NCBI RefSeq assembly: GCF_901482695.1 | Contig: NZ_LR590484.1 | Coordinates: 3,224,001 to 3,288,000 of the forward strand | Direction: 5' to 3' | From: Sphingobacterium thalpophilum | GTDB taxonomy: Bacteria > Bacteroidota > Bacteroidia > Sphingobacteriales > Sphingobacteriaceae | DNA: 64,000 nucleotides | In this document: positions 9,711 through 18,741 of the stretch, one piece after another | Position numbering within the stretch: the stretch's first letter is position 1 | How the letters are laid out: every line of letters starts with the position of its first letter | Translations under genes and position numbers: made by a program | The notes under the pieces: generated by a model | Seen by the model: only the letters and a program-made list of their open reading frames with translations | Database searches by the model: none | Told to the model about the DNA's origin: nothing

Positions 9711-10271
9711 ATGGATGTGGAAGATCTAGAAAAGCAATGGGTTGTCTCTTTACAGCAGGGTGATAGACAGGCTTTTGCAGATATATATGATTTTTATTGG
9801 AAAAAGCTTCTGGCCATCGCGTTTACGTTGACCAAAGATAAGGATACTGCAGAGGAAATTGTACAGGAGGTATTTGTATCCTTATGGAATAGGCGTGAGT
9901 CGGTGAAGATTGTGTCTCTTTCTCATTATTTAGCTACCGCGGTCAAATTTTCCACCTTTAAGGCATTACAGCGTGCCCGGCGCCGCGAGGAAATCCTGAG
10001 CGCTGAAATGTCTCAGGATGCCTTTCAGCAGGACCAGAATACGATTGACGCCCGCTTTTTGCAGGAATATCTGCATGGTGTTGTTGACAGCTTGCCAGAG
10101 CGCTGTAAGCTGGTCTTTCAGCTGAGCCGTGATGAGCACTATTCCAACCGTGAGATCGCCGCAGAACTCCAGATTTCTGAAAAGGCGGTAGAGGCCAATA
10201 TTACCCGGGCATTAAAAGTACTTCGTGTACAGCTCCGCAAGGTTGGTTTTATCTTTTTATTTTTTCTTTAA
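9711..10271 (+). CDS. ECF RNA polymerase sigma-70 factor
   Basis: This 186-residue sigma factor recruits RNA polymerase to the SusCD operon downstream. Region 2 is seen at residues ~20-90 (DKDTAEEIVQEVFVSLWNRRE, then YLATAVKFSTFKALQRARRR) and region 4 at ~125-175 (LPERCKLVFQLSRDEHYSNREIAAELQISEKAVEANITRAL). The order sigma, FecR, STN-containing SusC is the classical trans-envelope relay: ligand binding by the transporter is signalled to FecR in the inner membrane, which releases the sigma factor. The anti-sigma gene begins 53 bp later. An unusual hydrophobic tail (FIFLFFL) ends the protein. Confidence 0.93.
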   Translation: MDVEDLEKQWVVSLQQGDRQAFADIYDFYWKKLLAIAFTLTKDKDTAEEIVQEVFVSLWNRRESVKIVSLSHYLATAVKFSTFKALQRARRREEILSAEMSQDAFQQDQNTIDARFLQEYLHGVVDSLPERCKLVFQLSRDEHYSNREIAAELQISEKAVEANITRALKVLRVQLRKVGFIFLFFL

Positions 10272-10324
10272 AAAAAATCAATTTCAATATAGGGGTACCC
10301 ATAGACATGCGGTACTAATAATTA

Positions 10325-11296
10325 ATGGACGACTTCATGGACAATAGTAATTTGCAGCAGTTAATCGATAAATATCTTCAGGGAACTATTTCTGTGGAGG
10401 AAAAAGAACGTTTGCTATCCTGGTATCGTCAACAGCAGGAAGAAGAGGCCGTCTGGCCCCTTAAGCCCGGTGAAACCGAACAGGATATCGGTCAGCGGAT
10501 AAAAAGCAATATCTGGAAAGATATAGCCGCACCGCCAGTCCGTAAACGTACCTATTGGCCTTATGTCGCTACTGCAGCAGCCCTGTTGCTGGCATCTTTC
10601 GTCATTTTCATGCGCGCAGAACCGGTCGTAACGGAGCAGCAGGTAAATTTTTCAAAATCGGAAGGCAGAAACAATCGCTTCGTCTTACTGCCTGATAGTT
10701 CACGTGTCGTACTCCGGGCTGGAAGTAAATTGACCTACCCCAGCAATTTTGAAGGACAGACAAGAGAGGTTAGTTTGGAAGGGGAGGCTTATTTTGATAT
10801 AAAGCATAAACAGGGGCGGCCTTTTATCATCCATACAGGTGAGGTCAGAACTACCGTTTTGGGAACTGCATTTACGATAAAGTATCCGCGAGCAGGCAAA
10901 CAGGTGGAAGTTCTTGTTGAACGTGGAAGAGTACGGGTGGAGGACAGAAAGCAGGTATTTGCGGAATTGACAGCAGACCAAAAAATTGATATCGATGAAC
11001 TGGCGGTAAAGCCTGCGGTTGAGAAAATCAATGTCCAGTCTGCCCTGAACTGGAAGCAGCAAGATATGGCTTTTGATGCACTACCTTTCGGTACTATAGC
11101 TAAAGGCCTGGAAAAACGTTATGGCGTGCGCCTGCATTTTGCCAACCAGACACTGGAAAACTGTCCTGTCAGCGGAAAATTCACGGGCAGCGAAACGATT
11201 GACGAGGTGCTTTTGAATATCTGTGCAACCCGAAATGCGACTTACCACAAAACCGGCGAGGGACAATATGAAATACAGGGTGCAGGCTGTCCTTAA
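10325..11296 (+). CDS. FecR-family anti-sigma factor
   Basis: This 323-residue inner-membrane regulator has a short cytoplasmic N-terminal region (residues ~1-75, LLSWYRQQQEE), one membrane helix (YWPYVATAAALLLASFVIFM, ~78-97), a periplasmic FecR domain (RFVLLPDSSRVVLRAGSKL, VSLEGEAYFDIKH, HTGEVRTTVLGTAFTI) and a C-terminal DUF4974-like part (LPFGTIAKGLEKRYGVRLHF). It holds the upstream ECF sigma factor and receives the signal from the STN domain of the downstream SusC. An in-frame ATG 12 bp later (10337) is an equally good start. Confidence 0.92.
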   Translation: MDDFMDNSNLQQLIDKYLQGTISVEEKERLLSWYRQQQEEEAVWPLKPGETEQDIGQRIKSNIWKDIAAPPVRKRTYWPYVATAAALLLASFVIFMRAEPVVTEQQVNFSKSEGRNNRFVLLPDSSRVVLRAGSKLTYPSNFEGQTREVSLEGEAYFDIKHKQGRPFIIHTGEVRTTVLGTAFTIKYPRAGKQVEVLVERGRVRVEDRKQVFAELTADQKIDIDELAVKPAVEKINVQSALNWKQQDMAFDALPFGTIAKGLEKRYGVRLHFANQTLENCPVSGKFTGSETIDEVLLNICATRNATYHKTGEGQYEIQGAGCP

Positions 11297-11383
11297 AAAA
11301 TAAAAACTAACAAAAATTAACTCAAGTATCAACGCCTAATGAAAACGAAAAAACAGACTTAACAACGAATGATAATGTAAAAA

Positions 11384-11413
11384 CTCCCTGGCCGTAGGAA
11401 GCAAAACAGGGAG
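11384..11413 (+). promoter_or_regulatory. Leader hairpin between anti-sigma and SusC genes
   Basis: CTCCCTG (11384-11390) pairs with CAGGGAG (11407-11413) in the 162-bp gap before susC. A comparable hairpin occupies the same place in the third locus (35694-35715). It could mark the sigma-dependent start or an mRNA structure; no terminator-like T-run follows. Confidence 0.4.
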
Positions 11414-11458
11414 CTGAGCTTATCCATTTTTGTGAAACAATTAAACCCAATACAAATA

Positions 11459-14400
11459 ATGCAAAAATTCTTGTTTTTTGCAAGTGGGGACTATTTTGCC
11501 CACTTTAACCCTAAACATCGAAAAATCTTTCTATCTACCATGAAAGTAAATTTGATCGGCGGCTTGTTGCTATCCAGCTCTTTACAATTGATGGCACTGC
11601 CCGAATCGTTGGGTCAACGGATGAATACGGTAAAGATCCATATGGGAACTTCATCTCTTTCATTGAAAAAGGCTCTTCAGGAACTTGAACATAAATCAGG
11701 GATAACCATTTTCTATCCAAGTGAGCTTGTGGACCGATATATGGCTCCGGTCATGGACACGCAGTCACGGTCCGTGTCGGAGACACTCCGACTGATGCTT
11801 CAGCAGACCAACCTGAATTTTAAGGAAACATCCCTGGGTGTGGTGCTGTTTGAGGATCCCGGAAAAACTGCTCTCCGGAATGAACGTGACCAACCTCGTC
11901 GTATCGGAGGCATCGTATTGGACGAAAATGGCCGGCCCATTGCCGGCGTGACCGTCCTGTTGAAAAATGCCAAGGATCCCCAGGTACGCGTGGAAAGCGG
12001 CAGTACAGCAACGGATCAAAATGGACATTGGGGGCTGCCGGCTACTGCTCCGGGGAGCGTATTGGTGTTTTCCATGATCGGCTATGTCAGCCAAGAGGTG
12101 CCGCTTTCAGGCAAAACAGAGTTTAGAGTGGTGCTCAAAACCCTTGAAAATAGGATAGAAGATGTGGTGGTCACCGGGCTCTTCGAACGTCCAAAGGAAA
12201 TGTACACAGGGGCGGCCAGATCCTTTACGAAAGAACAGTTACAAAATGTCAGCAGTGACAACGTGCTATCAGCCATAAAATCGCTGGACCCTTCTTTTCA
12301 GATGCCTGAAAACCTAAATCTAGGGTCTAATCCCAACGCCCTGCCAGAGGTCACGTTGCGTGGCGGAAACAGTCTCATCGATCCCAACAGTTCAGGAAGC
12401 AGCCCATTCAACTATTCAAATAGCCCTAATACACCGCTGTTTATTTTAGACGGATTTGAGGTGTCGCTCTCCAGAATCAACGACCTCGACCTTACCCGGA
12501 TCAAAAGTATTGATTTGCTTAAAGATGCTACGGCAACGTCCATCTACGGTTCACGTGCGGCAAATGGCGTCGTCGTAATCGAAACCATCCGCCCTAAATC
12601 AGGCAAGCTACAGGTCACCTATACAGGCAACATGACTCTGGAAATGCCCGATCTGAAAGGTTACGATGTGCTCAACGCTACCGAAAAATTGGAGCTCGAA
12701 AGACAGACCGGCGTATATAACAACAGTTGGAACAGCACCGATCAACAGCTGAAAACTATTTACAACAGCCGCCTCGCGGCCGTGCGATCGGGTGTTAACA
12801 CGGATTGGCTGGCCCAGCCTGTACGGACCGGTATCGGACAAAAACATAATCTCTATCTCGAAGGAGGAAGAGAGGAAGTTCAGTATGGTGTCAACCTCAA
12901 TTACTATAACAATGCCGGTGTCATGAAAGGATCAGGGCGACAGACGATGACGGGCAATACATTTTTAGCTTATCGATACAAAAATCTGCTATTCAAAAAT
13001 GACCTTACCCTCGTATCAAACAAGGGAACCAATTCGCCCTACGGCTCATTTCGCCAATATGCGCAGCTGAATCCCTACTGGACGCCCTATAATCCGGACG
13101 GATCCTATAAAGTATACCTCGAGGATATCCTCAATGAGGAGACAGGAAAGCGTCTGACAAACTTTGACAGCTATGATAACCTGACGGACTATATTGGAAG
13201 ACCGGTCAACCCCCTGTATGATGCAGCATTGAATCTGGTTGACCAGACAAACTACCATAGCATAATCAATAATTTTGCGTTGGAGTGGCAGGCATACAGC
13301 TGGCTTAAATTTAAAGGAACATTTGCCTACTTGTACCAGGCAGATGAATCGGATCGTTTTCTGCCGGCCCAACATTCCTCATTTACCAATGTGGCAACCT
13401 TTGAAAAAGGTTCTTACACCAAAGGTTACGGTAAAAATCAGCGCTATGAGGGGATTTTCTCAGCCAATTTCAATAAAACCTTTGACAAGAATCTGATTTT
13501 CGCTACGCTGGGGGCCAATATCAGCCAGGAAGACAACCATACTGAAACGTTCAAAGTTGTGGGTTTTCCTAACGCAAGTATGGACAATATGAGTCAGGGA
13601 CTCCAATTTGCTACCGGAACGCGACCTGAGGGAACGGAAAATATAAAACGTCTGGCCGGTTTATTTTCCAACCTGTCGTTCTCGCACGACAACCGCTATC
13701 TATTGGATTTTTCTTTCCGTCTGGACGGATCTTCCCAATTTGGAAGTGACAATAGATTTGCGCCGTTTTGGTCTGCCGGAGCCGGCTGGAACCTGCACAA
13801 AGAACATTTTCTGGCCGGAGTCAAAGGATTAGACCGGCTTAAATTGCGCTATTCATTCGGTTATACCGGATCGCAGAATTTTGATTCATTTTATGGGAAG
13901 ACAACTTCCCGATACTTTAACTCCACCGATTACCGTGGTATGATCGGTACTTATCTGCTCGGATTTGGCAATAATGCACTGGCGTGGCAAAAAACACAAA
14001 AGAATAATATAGGTCTGGATCTAACCTTGTTTAATCGCTTTGATCTTACGGCCAATTACTATATCGAAAAGACAGAAGGATCGATCGCGAGTATATCCAC
14101 GGCGCCTTCAACGGGATTCGATCAGTACAAAGAGAATATGGGCGATCTGGAAGCAAAGGGCTGGGAGTTATATACACGTTACAATATAGTGAGCAATACG
14201 GCAAACAGAAACAATTGGTCTGTATTTGTCAACCTCTTTTCCGTCAAGACCAAGATCACCAAGGTTTCCAACACGATTGCAGCGCTGAACAAGGCGGCTA
14301 ACGAAGAGTTATCCTCCCTTCCGATTACCCGATATGCCGAGGGACAATCACAGACAGCCATATGGGCGGTCCCTTCTCTAGGTATCGATCCGGCGTCAGG

Positions 14401-14953
14401 CTATGAGATTTTCAGGACCAGAGATGGCAAATTAACCAATACCTACAATCCCTTGGATCAGGTCATAGCCGGCGATTCACGGAGTGATGTGGAAGGAACT
14501 TTTGGAACCAATTTTGAATACAATGGCATCGGCTTTAACGCATTTTTCCGCTTTCGTGTAGGAGGACAGGCCTATAACCAGACCCTTGCCGACCGGGTAG
14601 AAAATGTCGATGCCCGTCTTTACAATGTGGATCGTAGGGTAGCCGAAGAACGCTGGATGAAACAAGGGGACCATGTGTTTTACAAGGGATTGATTGATGC
14701 TGATGGTTATGCTATTACAACACCTACCTATGCGACGTCGAGATTTGTACAGAACGATAATCTGCTTTCATTGGAAAGTGTTTCGGTGTTTTACCGCTTC
14801 AAAGACCAGTTTACCAAACGCTGGGGTATGAGCAATACGAAGATCTCCATGTATTCCAATGACGTGTTCCAGATGTCTTCTATACGGCGCGAACGCGGTC
14901 TTGACTATCCTTTTGCCCGTTCATTTACGCTTCAATTATCTACCAGTTTTTAA
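11459..14953 (+). CDS. SusC/RagA-family TonB-dependent transporter with STN signalling domain
   Basis: This 1164-residue outer-membrane transporter starts at the ATG at 11459; a GTG at 11432 would only add nine residues. A long N-terminal lead precedes the signal core MKVNLIGGLLLSSSLQLMAL. The STN (secretin/TonB short N-terminal) domain follows (LSLKKALQELEHKSGITIFYPSELV, ~residues 65-130) and should contact FecR. Next come a carboxypeptidase-regulatory-like domain (GIVLDENGRPIAGVTV), a plug (VVTGLFERPKEMYTGAAR; SIYGSRAANGVVVIET) and a barrel ending in LSTSF. The signature GYG after the regulatory domain is replaced by TGLF, a known variation. The SusD gene starts 11 bp after the stop. Confidence 0.94.
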   Translation: MQKFLFFASGDYFAHFNPKHRKIFLSTMKVNLIGGLLLSSSLQLMALPESLGQRMNTVKIHMGTSSLSLKKALQELEHKSGITIFYPSELVDRYMAPVMDTQSRSVSETLRLMLQQTNLNFKETSLGVVLFEDPGKTALRNERDQPRRIGGIVLDENGRPIAGVTVLLKNAKDPQVRVESGSTATDQNGHWGLPATAPGSVLVFSMIGYVSQEVPLSGKTEFRVVLKTLENRIEDVVVTGLFERPKEMYTGAARSFTKEQLQNVSSDNVLSAIKSLDPSFQMPENLNLGSNPNALPEVTLRGGNSLIDPNSSGSSPFNYSNSPNTPLFILDGFEVSLSRINDLDLTRIKSIDLLKDATATSIYGSRAANGVVVIETIRPKSGKLQVTYTGNMTLEMPDLKGYDVLNATEKLELERQTGVYNNSWNSTDQQLKTIYNSRLAAVRSGVNTDWLAQPVRTGIGQKHNLYLEGGREEVQYGVNLNYYNNAGVMKGSGRQTMTGNTFLAYRYKNLLFKNDLTLVSNKGTNSPYGSFRQYAQLNPYWTPYNPDGSYKVYLEDILNEETGKRLTNFDSYDNLTDYIGRPVNPLYDAALNLVDQTNYHSIINNFALEWQAYSWLKFKGTFAYLYQADESDRFLPAQHSSFTNVATFEKGSYTKGYGKNQRYEGIFSANFNKTFDKNLIFATLGANISQEDNHTETFKVVGFPNASMDNMSQGLQFATGTRPEGTENIKRLAGLFSNLSFSHDNRYLLDFSFRLDGSSQFGSDNRFAPFWSAGAGWNLHKEHFLAGVKGLDRLKLRYSFGYTGSQNFDSFYGKTTSRYFNSTDYRGMIGTYLLGFGNNALAWQKTQKNNIGLDLTLFNRFDLTANYYIEKTEGSIASISTAPSTGFDQYKENMGDLEAKGWELYTRYNIVSNTANRNNWSVFVNLFSVKTKITKVSNTIAALNKAANEELSSLPITRYAEGQSQTAIWAVPSLGIDPASGYEIFRTRDGKLTNTYNPLDQVIAGDSRSDVEGTFGTNFEYNGIGFNAFFRFRVGGQAYNQTLADRVENVDARLYNVDRRVAEERWMKQGDHVFYKGLIDADGYAITTPTYATSRFVQNDNLLSLESVSVFYRFKDQFTKRWGMSNTKISMYSNDVFQMSSIRRERGLDYPFARSFTLQLSTSF

Positions 14954-14964
14954 AAGCCACGCAG

Positions 14965-16458
14965 ATGAAAATCATTTACAACAACAGGACTTATATTATA
15001 TTGCTTATGGTAGGACTGGGCATTTTAGCTCAATCCTGCAACAAATGGCTGGATGTACAGCCCGGTACACAGACTACCGAAGAAAAGCAGTTCTCGTCGG
15101 AGCAGGGCTATAAGGATGCCCTGATTGGCATTTATCAGAAAATGGCTCAGGCAAATAGCTACGGGAAAGAACTAACCTATGGTTGTTTGGACATCCTGGC
15201 ACAGCTCTATGAAAATAAATCCAATGCCAATACGGATGCCTATGGCCGGTTGGCAAGATACAATTACATCGATGCAACAGCAAAATCTTTGCTGAGCAGC
15301 TTATGGACTACACAGTACAGTACTATTGCACAAGCAAATTATCTGCTCAAGGATATTGACGCTGACAAAGGGCTATTTAGCGGGGTGAATTACCAGCTTA
15401 TAAAGGGCGAAGCATTAGCCGCGCGCGCCCTGCTACATTTTGATCTTTTGCGTCTATTTGCGGCTGCGCCTGCTGCCGGCACGGACACCGATGGCAAAGC
15501 TATTCCCTATATAACGGCATTTACGGTCAACCCTGGCAAAGCGCTTACGCGCAGTGAAGTCTTGGGGTTAGTGGAGAAAGACCTGAAAGAAGCGGAGTCT
15601 TTATTGGAAGTATATCCCGATATCGACCAGATCAAGGATAATGCTTCCAATACATCGTTGGAAGTCTTTACCATGTTTCGCCAGAATCGCCTGAATGTGT
15701 GGGCTGTCAAGGCACTGTTGGCCAGGGTATATCTCTATCAGGGAAATAAAGCCGAAGCATTAAAATATGCCAAAGCGGTGATTGACAGTCAAAAGTTTGA
15801 ATTTGTCAACGGCAACACCAATACGGTCAGCCCAACCTCATCGACCTCAAACGCAATTTTCAGTACAGAGCATATTTTTTCAGTCTATAAATCTGACTTA
15901 AAGGCTATTTCGGACCGCTATTTTAAGACAGAAGCCGGTGCGGCCGAAAACGAGGACCTATTTACCACATTGGCCAACCTCAATAGCTGGTACGAAGTAT
16001 CGGTCGCAGGCCATGCCATCGATATCCGTGGACCTCAGGCCTCCAATAGCCGCTGGAATCAGTTCAACGCCAGTACAGTTTACAACACAAAATATTATGT
16101 CGGTAACAACGTCACCAACGTAAACCAGAAGTTGGTACCCGTGATCAAGCTCTCGGAAATGTACTATATCGCCGCTGAAGCTAGCGAAACGATTGACCAG
16201 GCGCTGGTTTACCTCAATAAAGTACGTACAGCACGGCTAATCCCCGCATTGTCCGCAGGTTCGGTCAGTACCGCTGCGCTGCTTGAGACCGAATTGTTCA
16301 AAGAGTACCGGAAGGATTTCTATTCCGAAGGGCAGCTGTGGTTTTACTATAAGCGTAAAAATTATAACAGCCTGCCGAATTCGGTGGGCGGAACGATGGA
16401 CAATACAAAATATACTTTCCCTCTACCGGACAATGAAATAGAATTTGGCTTGAATTAA
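14965..16458 (+). CDS. SusD/RagB-family nutrient-binding lipoprotein
   Basis: This 497-residue lipoprotein has its lipobox at LAQSCNKWLD (Cys about residue 25). It shows the SusD_N-like segment (FSSEQGYKDALIGIYQKMAQ), TPR-like helices (LIKGEALAARALLHFDLLRLFA; VWAVKALLARVYLYQGNKAEAL) and the RagB C-terminal region (IKLSEMYYIAAEAS, FPLPDNEIEFGLN). The ending PLPDNEIEFGLN is typical of SusD proteins. It pairs with the SusC gene 11 bp upstream and is followed after 5 bp by the DUF4843 gene, so all are probably translated from one transcript. Confidence 0.94.
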   Translation: MKIIYNNRTYIILLMVGLGILAQSCNKWLDVQPGTQTTEEKQFSSEQGYKDALIGIYQKMAQANSYGKELTYGCLDILAQLYENKSNANTDAYGRLARYNYIDATAKSLLSSLWTTQYSTIAQANYLLKDIDADKGLFSGVNYQLIKGEALAARALLHFDLLRLFAAAPAAGTDTDGKAIPYITAFTVNPGKALTRSEVLGLVEKDLKEAESLLEVYPDIDQIKDNASNTSLEVFTMFRQNRLNVWAVKALLARVYLYQGNKAEALKYAKAVIDSQKFEFVNGNTNTVSPTSSTSNAIFSTEHIFSVYKSDLKAISDRYFKTEAGAAENEDLFTTLANLNSWYEVSVAGHAIDIRGPQASNSRWNQFNASTVYNTKYYVGNNVTNVNQKLVPVIKLSEMYYIAAEASETIDQALVYLNKVRTARLIPALSAGSVSTAALLETELFKEYRKDFYSEGQLWFYYKRKNYNSLPNSVGGTMDNTKYTFPLPDNEIEFGLN

Positions 16459-16463
16459 AGATC

Positions 16464-17201
16464 ATGAAGAAAAGATTACTCACTTTTATCGGGGCAGGTA
16501 TCGCCCTTGTGTGCTGCTTACAGGGATGTAAGGAGGACGCTAAATTGATGTTTGATGACAGCGAACCCAAAGTTTCGTTCGACAAACGCTTCTCAGGTAC
16601 CCTTGTTGATAGCGTAAACTACAGCTTTGCCTTTCAGTCCAGCGATATCGTGACAGATACCGTTCAGATACCGCTTCGGATTATTGGCTTGCCCCGTCCA
16701 GTGGACCGTCCCGTCGCCATTGCATTGACAGCTGGTTCGACAGCGAGGGAGGGATATCATTTTAAGCTCGAAAATGCTTTTATTCCAGCAGATGCTTCGG
16801 ATGGTCTTGTGGATCTGATATTCTTTCGCCGGGCAGGGCTCAAAGACAGTGTGGTGACAGCCGAATTAAAGATTGTCGCCAACAATGATTTTAAACCCGG
16901 TTACGATGACAAAGGTGTTTCCGCGGTGCTGGATAGGCTGACCTGGCGTTTCACTTTGACGGATAAGCTGGAAAAGCCCAGTATCTGGGATTCTTACTGG
17001 AAAAATCTGTTTGGCGATTATTCCAACACCAAGATCCTGTTTCTGACCCAGCTGCTCAATTATAGCAATTGGAATCAGGGAGGATTGTTTCCACAGGATA
17101 GCAACAGGATGCTGGCCCAGGCGCGATTGGGTATCTACGAATATGAAAAGGCCAATGGGCCGATGTTGGATGAACATGGTAACCGTGTCATTATTCCCTA
17201 A
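16464..17201 (+). CDS. DUF4843-family lipoprotein
   Basis: This 245-residue lipoprotein has a signal peptide ending in CLQGCKED. The body matches the DUF4843 pattern: an early YSFAFQSSD, VQIPLRIIGLPRPVDRPVAI, TAREGYHF, and a conserved end with W..YWKNLFGDYSNTK. Members always seem to sit behind SusD in loci that also hold a PKD-like lipoprotein, as here (next gene 10 bp on). They are presumed surface-exposed accessory binding proteins; no reaction is known. Spacing of 5 and 10 bp to its neighbours supports co-translation. Confidence 0.85.
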   Translation: MKKRLLTFIGAGIALVCCLQGCKEDAKLMFDDSEPKVSFDKRFSGTLVDSVNYSFAFQSSDIVTDTVQIPLRIIGLPRPVDRPVAIALTAGSTAREGYHFKLENAFIPADASDGLVDLIFFRRAGLKDSVVTAELKIVANNDFKPGYDDKGVSAVLDRLTWRFTLTDKLEKPSIWDSYWKNLFGDYSNTKILFLTQLLNYSNWNQGGLFPQDSNRMLAQARLGIYEYEKANGPMLDEHGNRVIIP

Positions 17202-17211
17202 ATAAAATAGC

Positions 17212-18723
17212 ATGAAAACAACGAGATTATCAACTGTACTATATCTGTCCTTACTTGTATTATTTACCTTATCTTGTGCGAAGGACGAGGGCAATTACAG
17301 TTATACTGAACTGGAAAAAGTGAGTTTCTCCGGCGAGAAAAATAACGAGACGATTTTTGTCAGGCAGGGTGAGCCATTGACGCTGTCACCTGAGATATCC
17401 TATCAGGGAGATGCCAGTGACCTTTCGTATGAATGGTTTGTCTACCTCAATTCAGCAAGTGCCAGTTACGTACAGGATAGTACGCTGATTGCAAGGACCA
17501 AATCACTGAACTATACCGTATCACCCGATGTTTTCGTGCTGGGTGAAAGTTACAAACTAACCTATAAGGTGACGAACAACAAAACCGGTATTTCGGTATT
17601 CCAGTTTTATCAGCTGGAAGTTCAGGATCTATTTACCCAGGGCTGGATCTTCTTGGAAGACAAGGCTGGCAGGGCAGACCTTTCAATGATTTTGCGTAAT
17701 GGAACAGTGTACCATGATATCTACAGCGGGCGTAATGCCGGCTATCCTATTGCCGATCCCCGGAGCTTTACTATATCGCCGCAGTCCGTTTCCGACGGCG
17801 TGGCGCAGGATGGTAAGAAATTTTATATTGTGGGGGCCAACGACGCCATCGAGCTCGACGGGAATACGATGCAGAAGCGTTTTGATTATGCCTACCTGTT
17901 TTTTCAGCCGCCGGCAACGATCAAGCCCGAATATATTGCCTGGGGCGGCGTCAATGGCAATAACCTCGGGCTGCTGATCAACGGTGGTAAACTGTATCCC
18001 AATATGGTCGGCGGATTTCCCGGAGCCAAAAAGTTTGGCGCAGAGATGAAATCATCTAGCCACAATTATGATTACGATCTGGCCCCGCAGCATATTTCCG
18101 GTGTCAACTATTCCGATACTTACAATGTATTTGTTTTTGACCGGCTCAATCGCTGCTTCTATGCTGTTACCTCCAGTAACCTTAATGCATTCGACCCAGC
18201 TTCGCAAAATACTGCGCTCTTTGATATGAATAATGTAGGCATGGACCTGATTAAACTGGACTCTTCCAATGTGAGCACCGTGCGTAATGCCATTATGCGT
18301 ACCACAGATGGATCCGACGCTTATTTGTTACAGTTTAGAACCACACGCACCGCCGTAGAGCCCACGATAAATGTGGCCAAACAGCGTCTGGACGCACCGG
18401 GACTGACCAAAGCGGCCGACCTCAGCTGTTCTACCCTGTCACCACATATCTTTTATGTTGCAGATGGTAAACTTTATCGATATGAGGTGACCTCTAATAC
18501 CTATACCGTAGAATATCAGCTGCCGGCCAATGAGGCCGTTAGCAAAATAAAATTTGAACGGCATGGATATGGCGAAGGATTGCCACGCTTGATTGTGACC
18601 ACCTGGAACGGGACCGAAGGGAAGGTCTATTATTTTAAAGTGAGCCCTACAGGGACAGTCCAGCAGCTGGACAAAACCTTTACAGGTTTTGGGAAAATTA
18701 TTGATTTAGCCTATAAATATTAA
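17212..18723 (+). CDS. PKD-like family lipoprotein
   Basis: This 503-residue lipoprotein has its lipobox at FTLSCAKDE. Residues ~30-140 resemble a PKD/Ig-like fold (FVRQGEPLTLSPEISYQGDASDLSYEWFVYL; YKLTYKVTNNKTGISVFQFY). The rest is beta-rich with propeller-like repeats (WIFLEDKAGRADLSMIL, YFKVSPTGTVQQLDKTF). It is the PKD-like lipoprotein typical of SusC-SusD-DUF4843 loci and is probably displayed on the outer membrane. Its ligand is unknown. The next gene starts 18 bp later. Confidence 0.78.
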   Translation: MKTTRLSTVLYLSLLVLFTLSCAKDEGNYSYTELEKVSFSGEKNNETIFVRQGEPLTLSPEISYQGDASDLSYEWFVYLNSASASYVQDSTLIARTKSLNYTVSPDVFVLGESYKLTYKVTNNKTGISVFQFYQLEVQDLFTQGWIFLEDKAGRADLSMILRNGTVYHDIYSGRNAGYPIADPRSFTISPQSVSDGVAQDGKKFYIVGANDAIELDGNTMQKRFDYAYLFFQPPATIKPEYIAWGGVNGNNLGLLINGGKLYPNMVGGFPGAKKFGAEMKSSSHNYDYDLAPQHISGVNYSDTYNVFVFDRLNRCFYAVTSSNLNAFDPASQNTALFDMNNVGMDLIKLDSSNVSTVRNAIMRTTDGSDAYLLQFRTTRTAVEPTINVAKQRLDAPGLTKAADLSCSTLSPHIFYVADGKLYRYEVTSNTYTVEYQLPANEAVSKIKFERHGYGEGLPRLIVTTWNGTEGKVYYFKVSPTGTVQQLDKTFTGFGKIIDLAYKY

Positions 18724-18741
18724 TTAAAAAACAGACAAGAC